Positions 14,230 through 26,751 of a DNA stretch of 64,000 nucleotides are shown piece by piece. Made by a program: the position numbers and the translations under genes. Below the pieces are notes generated by a model. It ran no database searches. It saw nothing but the letters and a program-made list of their open reading frames with translations, and was not told the DNA's origin. Source of the stretch: Pegea sp. RAD2-039 (Eukaryota; Chordata; Thaliacea; Salpida; Salpidae). The stretch is taken from assembly GCA_034620365.1 (NCBI GenBank), contig JAQGEQ010000214.1, positions 21,018 to 85,017 of the forward strand. The letters are read 5' to 3'. Numbering within the stretch: position 1 is the first letter of the stretch; each line of letters begins with the position of its first letter.

Positions 14230-15059
14230 TTTGATTATAGTGAAAAACAGAGTACGCTAAACTACCTCACTCTTGATATTTAGTTACACAACCAAGTGAA
14301 CTCCTCAACAGACTTTCCTATATAAGCTGCAAACCAAGGCTGATTGAACACATCTATTTTTTCAAACATTCAGGTTTCTTTCCGATTTGAGTTTTCTGTC
14401 TAACTCTCATAACTTTTGCCGCACTAAAAGCAACCACAGAGCTACGGACTTACTCATAGATATTTTCAAAACACATTCGTGTCAGTGATTTCTCATCAGT
14501 GTGAATTCTTTTATGATCTAAAAGGTAGTTTTCAGCCTTTTACAAAACAATACTTCAAAGAATAGATACTTCATTCTATTTAAATCAAATATAATCAAGA
14601 AGAGTATGAATAAAGTTCAGCTGCTTCGATTACTGATGGATTCAGAAATTATTCAAATATTTAGAATAATATTTTGTTGATTAACGTTTTAAGACAATTA
14701 TCTCTATTTATTTTAGCTTTATTTTGAAATACTTTAGTAAAACGCCAATTTGTTTTAAAGAAGAATTCGTATAACTAAAGAATTTGAAAAAAGCAATTGA
14801 ATATTTCAGTGAAAATAAAGAAACCTTTATTTGAATTATCTGATTCATAAAATGGTTTTATTGAGTATTTCATCTCCAATTCAATTGAATACAGTAAATT
14901 TAACTTATTAAAGAGTAAAATCTAAAATCCTCTATATCTATAATCTTCGAAAACAACAATTTGTTTTTCTAAATATAGAGACAAAAGTTGATTTGACCTT
15001 TCTAGCAAAGTATTATTGAAAAAAGCTTTTAGCGCAACAAATAGGTTTATACATCGAAC

Positions 15060-15790
15060 ACTTTGTGTGATGAAGAACTGGTGGAAAGAAACTCAGATGT
15101 ACGTAGACACTGGTAACCATCGAAGGTTCTAAAAGAGTTTCATGTCTTTAAGAAGTTTCACCCAACCATCTCGAATGTGGAGAAGCTGCTATTATTGATT
15201 AAATACCTCGAGAGTTGTGGAAATATATAACCAAGTAAATAAAATAAACTAAAACCTACATAAGTTGATGCTTTTTGGGAGTAAATTATAAATTATCTAA
15301 AAACCCTTTATAAAAGAAAATGGAATGAATCTCCAACCACATCTTCTCTTCTCTTGACTGCATACAAATTCGTCTAAGAGCTTACTGAATAAAGTGTTCC
15401 TTCTTATAGCCGAAGAAGTTCTTTCCGAAATCCTGTGCGGGTTTAGAAGAATTATTGACATTGTGTGATATCAGAAGAATATTCTAAAGACTCACGCTTG
15501 TACAGCACTTCACCCAAAATTGCTTTGCATGGTGAACTATCATTTGTCTCAAAGACTTGCTGCGGATCATTCATATGGAGAAGAACCTCTACCTAGGAGT
15601 CAACATCTTTCGTGAGCCAAAGCTATTACTGCAGGTAAAAGATGATAAGGATCCAATGTCACCCATGTATTTGTCACACCTCTTTAAGAGATGCAGCCCT
15701 GGGTGCCACTCGCTGATGGTTTGTTTAGTTAAGAACGTGCTTACCACAAAGACAACAAACCACACGAAGCTAAATATTTTAATTTTCAGA
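15060..15790 (+). mobile_element. Degenerate LINE internal fragment
   Basis: Broken frames resemble the linker and early reverse-transcriptase region of non-LTR elements: WWKETQMYVDTGNHRRF near 15080-15130, then LLIAEEVLSEILCGFRR near 15400-15450 (compare the family motif 'LLPESQCGFR'). Stops and frameshifts throughout mark it as a relic. Confidence 0.5.
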
Positions 15791-16122
15791 TATTATTTTG
15801 TGGTTTAAAATTGTTTTTAGTGGTTATTAAAAAGTTTAATTTCAAATAGTTCACTTGCTTCTAAAACATTACTTTTGTAGACCTCATTTTAGACAAAATG
15901 TTTGATTTTCGGAGAACTTAAAAAATTTCAAAAATTATACCGAACTTTTAAACTATTTGTTCTAATTATCTTCTTAATTGTTTTAAACAATTTATATTGA
16001 AATTGTTTTTGTATTTCTGACTATTTAAACAATTAAGTTTAATAGTCCTGTGAGTTTAAGTAAAAACAGTTTCTTGATTGAATTCAATTTTTTTTAATTT
16101 TCGATTATACAAGTCATACAAG

Positions 16123-16343
16123 TTTCACTTTAATCAAAAACCCAGTGTAATTCAAGAAATTATCTATTTAAATTATATTTCTCAAACTAGTTTCAAGCAT
16201 ACTTCAAAATTAAACTTTGATCTTTTTTAATTAAATTCAAATTGACTTACATGAAAGTTTCCATAAATCATTTAGATAGTGATCAGATTTCTGTTAAGTA
16301 ATTACAAGATTATTAAATTAAAGTTTTTTGAATCACTTCAGAG
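16123..16343 (-). repeat. Dispersed repeat, inverted copy of the kelch-gene intron end
   Basis: This stretch is the approximate reverse complement of 24474-24711, matching by eye over most of about 220 bp with small indels. It may be a short non-autonomous element or a copied fragment. Confidence 0.7.
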
Positions 16344-16349
16344 GCAAAC

Positions 16350-17660
16350 GTCTTTTGAAAGAAAAAAATTGTTTTAATAACTCTCTTGTTTTTTGTATTT
16401 TTTTTAGCGGAGTAATTCTTCTGATTTTGCGATTTCTTTTATTGAAAAATTTTCTTTGCAAGCGTCTCGCTGATCTGTCGGTATATAAGTAATAAAGTTT
16501 GTAGAAATGTATTATTCGGAATTTGGTTTATAAATATAAGCCTTTTTTATTGAGCCAATGTTACCTTAATCTTATAAACTTATAATAATTACTGAGTTTT
16601 TTGTCGTTGTTTATTCTCTCTTAAGAGTTATAAGCATAGCCATTTTGACTTTTAAAATTTCCTGACTAATAAAACCAAGTATTATTTCAAAAAAAAGTTA
16701 TACAAATAATCATAAGTTCTAAAACTAATAAAATCTTTTTATTTTTTCAATAATCTAATGATAATTTCAATAGAATAACACTATATAGTTTATAAGAGCA
16801 TACACGTTTTATATAAAGTTTCTTAGAAAATTGTATGGTAAACGGTAAGTTTAACTAAATTATGTTTGGTTTTATCTTATGATAATTAAAAACATTTTGT
16901 ATTAAAGTTTATCTACGCATACAGTTGCTTACGAAAGTTTCAAAGTTTTAGTCTTAATAAATAAATAAAAGTTATTTAATAGAAGCAACTAATTTATCAA
17001 ACGATGTAATTTTCAACAACGAGCCTCAAATAATGCTTTCTAGGCTTTACAGGCTTTGTTTTTAGTGGGTGATATTCATCACTGTTTACCTTAAAACAGT
17101 TTTTCCGGTTTTTATGCATCAAATCTAATAAAATGCAAAAAAAATTTTGATTTTTAAAATTTGGTTCTTTTTTTGATGGTTTGAGCAAGTTTTTATCAGA
17201 ATTAAAATTTATCCTGTCATTAAAACTGTTTTAAAAAGATATATTTATATGATTAATCTAGCAGAAATACTTTTATCCATTAGTATTTTACAAAGATTTA
17301 TTTAAATAGTAAAAATTAATTAACTAAAATGTAATTTTTATAAATTTGTTTTTTCTTATAACTTTAAAAACTATGAATAATTTTGCAGTACATTTTTTAA
17401 TTTTGTTTTTTCATACTTTAATATAAGTAGTTATTTAGTTTAAAATTTATTCATTTTTTTTATTGGTTTATACATCATTTTATTTATTTTTATTCAAATA
17501 TTTAAAACTTTATTTTCGTTTATTTGTATATCTAATTTACTTTATTTATTAAAACTTTTAAACTAACTTATATTTATGCATTACTTTATAAAATTAAATA
17601 TTTGTAATTTTAGGAAAATAGCTTAATTAAGTTTAAGATATTTCTTTTATTAAACTTTTG
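16350..17660. other. AT-rich intergenic DNA upstream of the cotransporter
   Basis: No gene, RNA gene or clear element seen. It should contain the promoter of the downstream gene, but I see no distinctive motif. Confidence 0.5.
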
Positions 17661-17699
17661 TTTAGTTTTTGCAGAACCTTTAAAATAATTTGTTTTTAA

Positions 17700-20600
17700 T
17701 TGTTGAAAATGGAAATTGTTGATAAGAATCAATCTCCATCAGACGATGAAAAACGCCCTGTGTCCCCTGATTCTCAAACTGAAACATCCAAACTTGTCAA
17801 AAAAACTACAACCTTTTCACCAGAAGTGATAGAAGTTGCTCCTAGCTATGAGCCATTAAATGATGATACTTGTATTGATATTGATCCTCCTGGTCGTTTT
17901 AATGTGAAAACTGTTGGGTTACAATCTCCAACAACCCCATCTTCTCCATCTCATGACACAATCACTTCTAACCAAATGACAACTGATTTTTTACAACCAA
18001 ATAGTGTCTACTATCGATTAACTGATCCAGTCCCAAGACCTCCAATTCACTCAGTGGATGGTTACAAGCAAACTGATCCTAATTTTAGAGATGATTTGAT
18101 AGAATCCAAACCAACAAATCCTTTGAAATTTGGTTGGATTGTTGGTGTGTTAGTGAGATGTGTTTTAAATATTTGGGGTGTAATGCTTTTTCTAAGATTA
18201 TCTTACATTGTTGGTCAAGCTGGTGTTGGATACACTTTGTTGATAATTTTACTTTCTTCGTTGGTTACATTGTTAACAACCTCCTCAATGTCTGCTATTT
18301 GCACTAATGGCCAGGTTAGGGGCGGTGGTGCTTATTACCTGATATCTCGAAGTCTTGGTCCTGAATTTGGTGGTGCAATTGGTTTGATTTTCTCTTTAGC
18401 TAATGCTGTAGCAGTGGCTATGTATATTGTTGGTTTTTCTGAGACAGTTGTTGATTTGATGAAAGAAAACGGTGTAACTATATTTGGAAATACTGTTCAT
18501 GACACGAGACTTATTGGGGCAATTACTTTATTGTTACTTTTAGGTATAACTCAGCTAGGTATGGCTTGGGAATCTAAAACTCAATTAGTTTTGTTGGTCA
18601 TCTTAATTATTTCAATCGTCAATTTTTTGATTGGAACTTTTCTACCACCAACTAAACATGATCAATCTATGGGATTTTTTGGTTATAATACTGGCTTACT
18701 ACAGGAAAACTTTGGGCCAAATTATAGAAATGGTGAAAGCTTTTTTTCGTTATTTTCAATATTTTTTCCTGCTGCAACTGGAATTTTAGCTGGTTGTAAT
18801 ATCTCTGGTGATTTAAAAGATGCTCAAACCGCTATTCCAAAAGGAACTTTTTTGGCCATTTTAATAACATCTATAACTTATGGTTTTGTTGCCATAATAC
18901 TTGGAGCTGTCGAAGTGCGTGATGCTTCTGGTGATATTGCTGACTTTATAGGAATAGGTAACCCAATTCTTGCTAATTGCTCTTCAACTGCTTGTTCACT
19001 TGGTTGGCTGTATGAAAAACCTGCAAACTGCTCCTTATCACCTTTAGCTACAAACAAATGTTTTCAAGGAGGCTTATTTAATGATTATCAGGCAATGCAG
19101 AAGATTAGTGCAGTCTCTCAAATAATTGTTGCTGGTATATTTGCTGCTACACTATCATCAGCACTTGCAAGTTTAGTAAGTGCTCCAAAAATCTTCCAAG
19201 CTGTTTGTAAAGATAAAATATTTCCAGCTATTTCTTGGTTTGGTGTAGGTGCTAAGAAATCTGATGAACCTCAACGAGCCTACTTACTTGCCTTTTTTAT
19301 ATCTCTCGGCTTTGTTTTGATTGGAGAGCTTAATGTAATCGCGCCAATCATTTCTAACTTCTTTTTAGCTTCTTACACTCTCATTAATTATTCCTGCTTC
19401 TCATCGTCCTTGTCCAATTCTCCTGGTTGGAGACCAGCTTACAGATATTATAATATGTGGTTGTCTTTATTCGGTGCTTTTGTCTGTTGTGCAATCATGT
19501 TTGTTATTAAGTGGTGGGCTGCTTTGATAACTATTGTTATTGTCGTAATTGTTTACAAATATGTAGATGTTAAAAAACCCAATATTAATTGGGGTTCTTC
19601 CACCCAAGCTATCGTTTATACACAAGCTCTTAATCAAGTTCTTAAGCTGAATTCTGTTGAAGATCATGTCAGAAATTTCCGCCCTCAACTTTTGGTCCTT
19701 ACAGGATGTCCAAGTCATCGACCAGCTTTAATACATGTGGCTTCAAGTATGACTAAAAATTCCTCTTTGATGGTATGTGGGAGTGTAACAGTAGGTGGGG
19801 GAAAGTACCCGTTTGAAGAAATTAAGGAGCAACAAGAATGGTTAAATCAACAAAAAGTGAAAGCATTTTACACTTGTGTGTCTTCTTCATCACTAAAAAC
19901 TGGAATTCAATCTTTGATGGAATCTGTTGGACTTGGCAAGATGAAATCAAATACTTTATTGATTGGTTTTAAAACCAATTGGCAATCATTTTCAAATGAA
20001 GAACTTGCTGAATATTGTGGCATCATCAAAAATGCTTTTGATATGAAGTTTGGAGTTCTTATACTTCGTATGAAAAGTGGTTTGGATATTTCCGAATATC
20101 TTGAAGATAGAAAAGAACTTATGGGCCAATCAAAGAATGTTGTAACTACAGCCTTCAAAAACACAATCGCTGAAGCTGCTAATGGCGATGCAACTTTTTC
20201 AGCAGAACAACAACAAGTTCGCGTAAACGTGAACAACGAAAGTCCGAATATGCGTGATCTATCTCAATTAGATGTTGCTAAAGTTCAAGCTTCAACTCAA
20301 TTACAATCGAAACCAGAAAAAGGAAAAACCATCGATGTTTGGTGGTTGACTGAAGATGGTGGTCTTACAGTGTTGCTTCCTCATATTATTTCAAACAGGC
20401 AGCAATGGTGTGGTTGTAAACTTCGAATTTTTACAATTAGATCAGATAAATCGAATGAAAATGATTATTCAATGGCAAGATTAATGAGCAAGTTTCGGAT
20501 TGATTGTGAAGACATCACTATTATTGATGATATAAAAAGTCCACCAAGTGAAGATTCTGTAAATAATTTCTATAATCTTATCCAATCATATAGACAAACA

Positions 20601-20873
20601 GATGGTGTAAATGATTCAAGCAAAGAGTCAGGATTTATAACGGACGGTGAATTAGAAAAGAAGAAGAACAAAACTTTGAGACATATAAGATTACAAGAAC
20701 TTTTACAAAAGCATTCTAAAGATGCAGCTCTGATTTTCATAACTTTACCCTTACCTAAAGATATTCGATCCCCAGCTTTGTATCTTGCTTGGTTAGATGA
20801 GATAACTAAGAACTTACCACCAATTGTATTGATTCGTGGTAACCAGACGAGTGTCCTTACTTTTTACTCTTAG
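17700..20873 (+). CDS. SLC12A: Na-K-Cl / Na-Cl cotransporter (SLC12A1-3 group), intronless
   Basis: One uninterrupted frame of 1057 residues. It aligns from recall over its whole length with NKCC1/NKCC2/NCC: an N-terminal regulatory tail, a 12-helix amino-acid-permease core starting at LKFGWIVGVLVRCVLNIWGV (about residues 142-161), signatures RGGGAYYLISRSLGPEFGGA and FFPAATGILAGCNISGDL, then the SLC12 C-terminal domain ending RGNQTSVLTFYS. It moves Na, K and Cl together into cells, for volume control and epithelial salt transport. RFNV at residues 66-69 fits the SPAK/OSR1 kinase-docking motif, so WNK-SPAK control is likely. An acceptor (TTTTTGCAG) ends 25 nt upstream. A second Met at residue 4 could also start. 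The lack of introns is odd beside the heavily split neighbours; NKCC versus NCC subtype is not resolved. Confidence 0.95.
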   Translation: MLKMEIVDKNQSPSDDEKRPVSPDSQTETSKLVKKTTTFSPEVIEVAPSYEPLNDDTCIDIDPPGRFNVKTVGLQSPTTPSSPSHDTITSNQMTTDFLQPNSVYYRLTDPVPRPPIHSVDGYKQTDPNFRDDLIESKPTNPLKFGWIVGVLVRCVLNIWGVMLFLRLSYIVGQAGVGYTLLIILLSSLVTLLTTSSMSAICTNGQVRGGGAYYLISRSLGPEFGGAIGLIFSLANAVAVAMYIVGFSETVVDLMKENGVTIFGNTVHDTRLIGAITLLLLLGITQLGMAWESKTQLVLLVILIISIVNFLIGTFLPPTKHDQSMGFFGYNTGLLQENFGPNYRNGESFFSLFSIFFPAATGILAGCNISGDLKDAQTAIPKGTFLAILITSITYGFVAIILGAVEVRDASGDIADFIGIGNPILANCSSTACSLGWLYEKPANCSLSPLATNKCFQGGLFNDYQAMQKISAVSQIIVAGIFAATLSSALASLVSAPKIFQAVCKDKIFPAISWFGVGAKKSDEPQRAYLLAFFISLGFVLIGELNVIAPIISNFFLASYTLINYSCFSSSLSNSPGWRPAYRYYNMWLSLFGAFVCCAIMFVIKWWAALITIVIVVIVYKYVDVKKPNINWGSSTQAIVYTQALNQVLKLNSVEDHVRNFRPQLLVLTGCPSHRPALIHVASSMTKNSSLMVCGSVTVGGGKYPFEEIKEQQEWLNQQKVKAFYTCVSSSSLKTGIQSLMESVGLGKMKSNTLLIGFKTNWQSFSNEELAEYCGIIKNAFDMKFGVLILRMKSGLDISEYLEDRKELMGQSKNVVTTAFKNTIAEAANGDATFSAEQQQVRVNVNNESPNMRDLSQLDVAKVQASTQLQSKPEKGKTIDVWWLTEDGGLTVLLPHIISNRQQWCGCKLRIFTIRSDKSNENDYSMARLMSKFRIDCEDITIIDDIKSPPSEDSVNNFYNLIQSYRQTDGVNDSSKESGFITDGELEKKKNKTLRHIRLQELLQKHSKDAALIFITLPLPKDIRSPALYLAWLDEITKNLPPIVLIRGNQTSVLTFYS

Positions 20874-21333
20874 TAGATAGGACCAATAGAGTAGTAAATG
20901 TAAATATGGTTTATCAACTTTGTGTAACTGGTAGTTTTCTAAATCCTTTTCGTTTAAAGTTTATGTAGCTTTGATAGTAACAAATTATTAAAAACCTTCC
21001 TAACATGATTTCAGTGAAATCTTTTTATTATTCGGGAGTCGCTTTTTTATTTTTGTATAATTTTATCAAATCTGCTTTCTACTAACACGTGCTATCTCAT
21101 TTTAGATTCGTTCTCTATTTTCTATCACAGGTAGATTTTTTCCAACTTTTTATCTTCATAACTTTTATGCTATAAACATTTTACTTTTAGCATTCTATAT
21201 CTACAACTTTCCTCTTAAATATTATAATATATTTTTTTAACTGATTCTCAATTATGTTTATATCTGAATATTTAATTAATTTCTTCGCTTTCTAACATTT
21301 TCTACTTCTGTCCTAGTTTTTACACTGGTAATA
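20874..21333 (+). other. Gap between SLC12A and ATP6V0B with acceptor-like site
   Basis: 460 bp between two same-strand genes. A pyrimidine tract with CTTCTGTCCTAG ends at 21316, 17 nt before the next start codon. No other gene seen. Confidence 0.5.
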
Positions 21334-22572
21334 ATGGCAACATCTTATGCTAAGTCAGCTGTTTATATATCTATAGTGGCTGTTTTTTCACTTATTGGAA
21401 CTAGTTTAGGTAATTATAAAGTGTTATTTGAAAAGTATTTCATCAACTTATTCTTCATTTTGAATACTCAGGTTTATATCTTCTGTTCACTGGACAAAGT
21501 TTTAGGTTTGACGTGGGTTGGTTTCTCACTGAGGTATCTCCACATGCTTTTGCCTGTGTAGGTATCGGTCTGGCGATGGCTTTTTCCGTTATTGGGGCGG
21601 CCAGGTGAATATCCCTTGCTCAATTTCTATCTAATTGATTTCTTATCTTATTTTAAAAACATCTTTTATAAATTTGGTTATTTTTTAGTGGAATTTACAC
21701 TACAGGATCTTCTATTATGGGAGCTGGCATCATGACTCCTAGAATATATTCGAAAAATTTGGTAATTAACTTAAATAGCAACTTTTCAAACTTTGTCAAC
21801 AAAATCAAAGTTTTGTAAATTCATCAAATTTTTATCAAACATAAAAGCTTTTCTGTTATTGTTATATTTTGTTGTTACTGATTATAATCGATTTCAAAAC
21901 ATTTATTTTTCAGCTTTTTATGTTTATACGAACAATCTTTTAAAAGTTGTTATTTTAAATATTTTTCAATTTCTACAATTTCAAGCTAAAATTCAATTTC
22001 TGTAAAATTCTAAACTTAATTTTCTTAATAAATATAAATTTTTTGGACTTATTAAGTTTTGATGTCATATTTATCCAGGTCAGTATCATTTTTTGTGAAG
22101 CTGTAGCTATTTATGGAATTATTGTCGCTATTGTCATGTCTAATTCACTTGTAAACTACAACAGTGATCTTCTAAGCGAGAAAGAGATGGCAAGAAATTA
22201 CCTTTCAGGTAAACCAACATTCAAATCTCATTAAAAAGTTCCTTTAAATCATTTGCTGGTAGACAAAATCGATAAATGTCAAACTTTTTAGGATTTAAAA
22301 TATTTGGAGCTGGCTTAACTACTGGATTGTCTAATTTCGCTTGTGGCTTGTGTGTTGGTATTGTTGGAAGTGGTGCCGCCTTGTCAGATGCTGCTAACCA
22401 GAACTTATTTGTCAAGGTCACACGAAGTAGTTTCATTTTGTTTCTATCTAAAGTTATTTTCTAACAGGTTTTGATTGTGGAAATTTTTGGGACTGCTATT
22501 GGTCTGTTTGGAATTATTGTGGCTTTTTTGATGAGTGCAAATGCAGCTATGACTGCTGGTGGCGGACAATAA
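21334..22572 (+). CDS. ATP6V0B: V-type H+-ATPase 21 kDa proteolipid (c'') subunit
   Basis: Six coding exons join in frame: start to the G of about 21410, then [25 protein letters not shown] (about 21471-21604), [13 protein letters not shown] (about 21690-21762), [22 protein letters not shown] (22079-22209), [20 protein letters not shown]...GSGAALSDA (about 22291-22416), and [21 protein letters not shown] ending at 22572. This is the V0-sector rotor subunit that carries protons across endosome, lysosome and plasma membranes. The glutamate in FCEAVAIYG is the expected ion-carrying carboxylate. Length (about 210 residues) is usual for the family. Introns are short to medium; one of about 315 bp precedes exon 4. 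Confidence 0.93.
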
Positions 22573-23702
22573 TTTGTGGTGACAGGAACTAAATTTAATT
22601 TGTTGCAATAATTACAAATATATTTCTTGGACGCATGCTAGAAAACTTTTCTTCTTTTCATTCATTCTATGATATTCAGAACAATTGATCTTGTTCAAAT
22701 TACTTTTTTTAATTAAATTGAATCTAAATTTTCTTGAAATGTTCGTCGAATTGAGTTTTATAGTCTCACATTTGATCAGTAAACTTTGTGATGACTGATA
22801 ATATCAACAAAGTTATTTTTGATGTTAATAAAACCTCTTCGTGTTAGATATTTGTTTACAAGTTTTGAAATTATCTGAAAAAGGCCTCTAACCTTTGTAT
22901 TTCATCGTCGACCACATCTCAACATTATTTTGTAACTTTTCACAACTTTATCAGTTTAGTTTTGATAAATATCAAAACTGAAGAGCATAGTCCATTATAT
23001 ATACAGAAAAACTTAACCAAAACAGCAAAGTTCTTTTGACCTTAAATATCAATTTATCAATACATCATCTGATTGTCAACAATAAATAGTTTATTGAACA
23101 TCAAAATATTTCTTTTAAATAATTGCTCTTATTTGTTTAGAAGCTGGTTTTCAATTTCTTTGTCTATCTAACTCAGCATTTTATGAATTTTGCAAACATA
23201 AAACAAAAGTTATTTTCATGATTTAGCTAAATATGAAGTTTAGTTAAACAAATTTACATCATCACCATAAGTGAGATAAAAAGCTGAATCTGGTGAAGTT
23301 TGAAGCAAAAATTTAGTTTAATTGAGAAGTTAACTTCTCAAAATTTAAATTAGAAATATATTTCTAAAAGTTACTAGAGTTTTAGTGGTTGGAAAATTGA
23401 AGGCTACTAAATAAACTTCTTAAATAATTATTAATATTATCTCTGCTTCAAAACAACTTTTGAAATTTGAAATATTTCAGCTTCAGTCTCATATATTGTT
23501 AAAAAGTCGATGAAGAATTTCCAAAACAGAATTTTGCTTCTAAAAATCACCATAAAATTTGTACTTTGCAAAAAAAAGTTTCTTTTTTAAAGAAAGTATC
23601 TCGATACTTGATAACAAAAGGTCTGAAGTGGACTTCAACATCATTTGAAACAGGCAAAGATTTCGAATTTGACCAGTTTGTTTTTACTCTGATTTAAATC
23701 AA
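22573..23702. other. Intergenic DNA between ATP6V0B and the kelch gene
   Basis: AT-rich, no coding features. An AATAAA near 22825 could serve ATP6V0B. GAAACAG ends at 23653, 49 nt before the kelch start codon. Confidence 0.4.
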
Positions 23703-26700
23703 ATGGAAAAGATCAGTTGCGAATGGAAAGAAGTTTTGGTGAAAGAGGGACCACCAAACAGTCGGTCAGTCTCAGTTAATTTGATTAAAAGAAGATTTAT
23801 TTTAACTAATAAAAGAGTTTTTATGAAAATTTAGAAATGATTTTGTAGATATTTCAAAAGTTTTAATAAAGATTTGAGATTTCCCGAATTTGATTAAAAT
23901 ATTAATTACAAAATAAATTGTAATTTCAGAACAGGACATTCGATAGTCAAATCAAAAGATGTGGTTTACTTATTTGGAGGATTTCAAACAAAAAGTCCTC
24001 CTGATAAAATTGAAGTTAGTTAAAAGTAAATCTGCAGATTTTTACCGCCTCAGGTTATATTTATCTATAAAATTTCTCAAATTTCGGAATTTATGCTAAA
24101 AATATCTGAATAAAAATTTATATCAAAAGTGAAATATTTTCAGAAATTCCTTGTTCGCGCAAAAACAAATATTTTAGTCAAAAAGCTTTCTCAATAAATA
24201 AAAAATCCGCAGCTCGACCAAAATATTTATCCTAAAAACTATTTTCATTTTTAATAACAAGCTTACAATAAAATTGCAACAGCTGATAATACCTAATATT
24301 GTCAATTGAATATAACTGATTAAAACTAAAAGTTTATCAAATTTCTATAAATATAATTTGTTAATTCCAAAATTGTTTTTATTATTTTTTTAAGATAATT
24401 AATTTATAAATTTCGTTTTAATTAAAATTATCAGCAAAAGCTGATATGTGAAGCTATAAAGAAATTGCTTTCTTCTCAAGTGATTTACAAAAACTTTAAT
24501 TTAATAATCTTGTAATTACTTAACAGAAATCTGATCACTATCTAAATGATTTATGGAAACTTTCATGTAAGTCAATTTGAATTTAATTAAAAAAGATCAA
24601 AGTTTAATTTTGAAGTATGCTTGAAACTAGTTTGAGAAATATAATTTGAATAAATAATTTCTTCAAGCAACAATTAATTAAATTAAAACTGGGTTTTTGA
24701 TTAAAGTGAAAGATCTCGAATTCAAATGGACACAATACCAATACACTGATGAAGAACCAATACCTCGTGAAGCTCATGTAATCATGTAAGTTGACTTTAA
24801 ATCGAACAACTTTATCAAATGGAGTTTTACAGATTAGATGGTAAATGTATTTATATATTTGGAGGACGGAATGATTCAAACAGTCGATACTGCTTAACTG
24901 AAATTAATAAACTTTTAATTGGTTAGCAAACTGATGACTTTGACAAAAGTTAAAAGCTTTGAACGATTTAAGAGAAAATAATTAATTGATTTTATAGATG
25001 AAGATGATGTAAGCAGTTGTGAGAAAATACCTTCAAAAGGGCAACACCCAAAAGCTATTGGTTTCTCTGCAAATAAAGTTGGAAGAAAAGTTTTTACATT
25101 TGGCGGACTTATTTCTGGCCATCCAACAAATCATTTGTTTATGTTTAATTTAGGTAAAATCATACTTCTTATAAAAACTTATCCTAAATAAAAAAAAGAA
25201 AGAAAGTTATTTCACATGACTCGCATTTAGGTACAGAACTGAAACTGAATTTTCAATTCTTTTAACGATGAAAAATAATTTTAGAAACTTTGTAATCTCT
25301 TAGATGAGCTTTCATGGACCCCATTAAGAAGCCCGGAGATGAGAGCGAGATGTGATCATTCTTCTGTCGCAGTTGGAAGCAACATTTACATTTTTGGAGG
25401 AGCAAGTAGTGCAGATATTTTCTTCAACGATTTATGGAGATTTGATACAAGTGATCAGTCATCTTGTTGAAACCAACATTTGTATAAGATGTTCTGGAAT
25501 AGATCAAATGATTTGGGAAGAGATTATAGGAAGAGGTCTGAGTATGAGTCCCAGAGCTGGACATGTACTGCTTGCCCATCGAGATAAAGATCTGTATCTT
25601 TTTGGAGGATTACAAAATGATCATCAACCAATAAACAGCTTCAATAAATTCAGTTTAAGTAATTTTATAAACAGTTAAAATCGTAAACATCGAAATTTCA
25701 TAAATAATTCAGAAACATCCAAATGGAAACGAATGATTGTAGCAGGAAAGACACAACTCACAGAATCTCTTCATGGTCACTGCTCTTTTATACATCATAG
25801 TTGTTTATACTTTATCGGTGGAATTCAGCTTGCTGGTGAGGTCTGTATGTCAAAAATGACACTTTTGAAGTTGATAAACCCATCAGAGCGACGGAATGTG
25901 TTTGAACATTACTCAAGCAAGGTAAAAGTCATCTAGCCACCAGAGATTTCTTACTTTTTTAACTAGTTAATTTTTTACAGTTTACTGAGTCTGTTTTAAA
26001 ACAAGAAATTGTTTTCACTCAAAACATTTATAAAGCTCAGAATGCGATAAGTGTGAAGATAGACGAATTTGTTTGCGATAAAAAGGTTGAAGTGCCTTCA
26101 ATTGATTTATATCCAAAAAGATTTTTTAAGATTTAGTCTAAAGATAAATCGATTTAAGATTTAGTTTGTTGATAGAACATCAAACTATTTTGAACTAACA
26201 TTAAAAATCTTGTAAAAAGTGCCAAAAAGTCAATAAATATTTTCTATTTTTAGGACCAGTTGATGGATCTTTCACCAGAATCTACAAACTCTTTGTCCAA
26301 AATAAAGCAGGGAAATGATCACTTGGCAATTTGCTCTCGAAAGATAGCTGATTGCCTACAACAACTTGAAGATGAAAAAAGCTGTTGGATGAAGTTAGTG
26401 AAAGTTGAAAGTAATTTGAAGTAACTAAATATCAAATTCAGATTATTAGAATCTCAAAGACAGAATGCAATTAAGCTTGTTGAATATCATCAACAATCAC
26501 TAGATAAAAGACGAGAGAATTATATGAAGGAACTGAAAGATGAGAAACAAAAGATAAATATTGAATGGGTTTGTTTGTAAATTAAGAAATGTTTTGTAAT
26601 TTTACAAAATAGTCGAAATGATGAACTGCTGTAATTAAAATATTTTTATTAGGAGAAAGTTGCTGCTGAAAAGAAGAAATTAGATGAAGAAAACAAAAAG

Positions 26701-26751
26701 TTAGAAGAAAAAATTATGAGCTTGGGAATTATTCTCGAACAGCTTTTGTAA
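23703..26751 (+). CDS. Kelch-repeat protein with C-terminal coiled coil
   Basis: About ten exons join in frame. Kelch blades are visible as repeated 'YLFGG / YIFGG / FTFGG' strands: VVYLFGGF (near 23970), CIYIFGGR (24850), KVFTFGGL (25100), NIYIFGGA (25390), LYLFGGLQ (25600), LYFIGGIQ (25820), consistent with a six-bladed propeller. The C-terminal exons (about 25980-26751) are charged and helical, rich in Lys/Glu/Gln, ending GIILEQLL. This propeller plus coiled coil recalls Tea1/Kel1-type and some animal kelch-domain proteins; partners are unknown. One intron (about 24015-24706, near 690 bp) is much longer than the rest, and its 3' end, including the acceptor, lies in a dispersed repeat also found inverted at 16.1-16.3 kb. 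The exon joined at 25531 uses the acceptor GGAATAG to stay in frame. Confidence 0.8.
24474..24711 (+). repeat. Dispersed repeat covering a kelch-gene splice acceptor
   Basis: Approximate reverse complement of 16123-16343. The match runs through the acceptor TTAAAG and the first few bases of the exon. Confidence 0.7.

Noticed and set aside
19467-20236. Minus-strand frames inside SLC12A
   Set aside because: Antisense shadows of the strongly conserved cotransporter.
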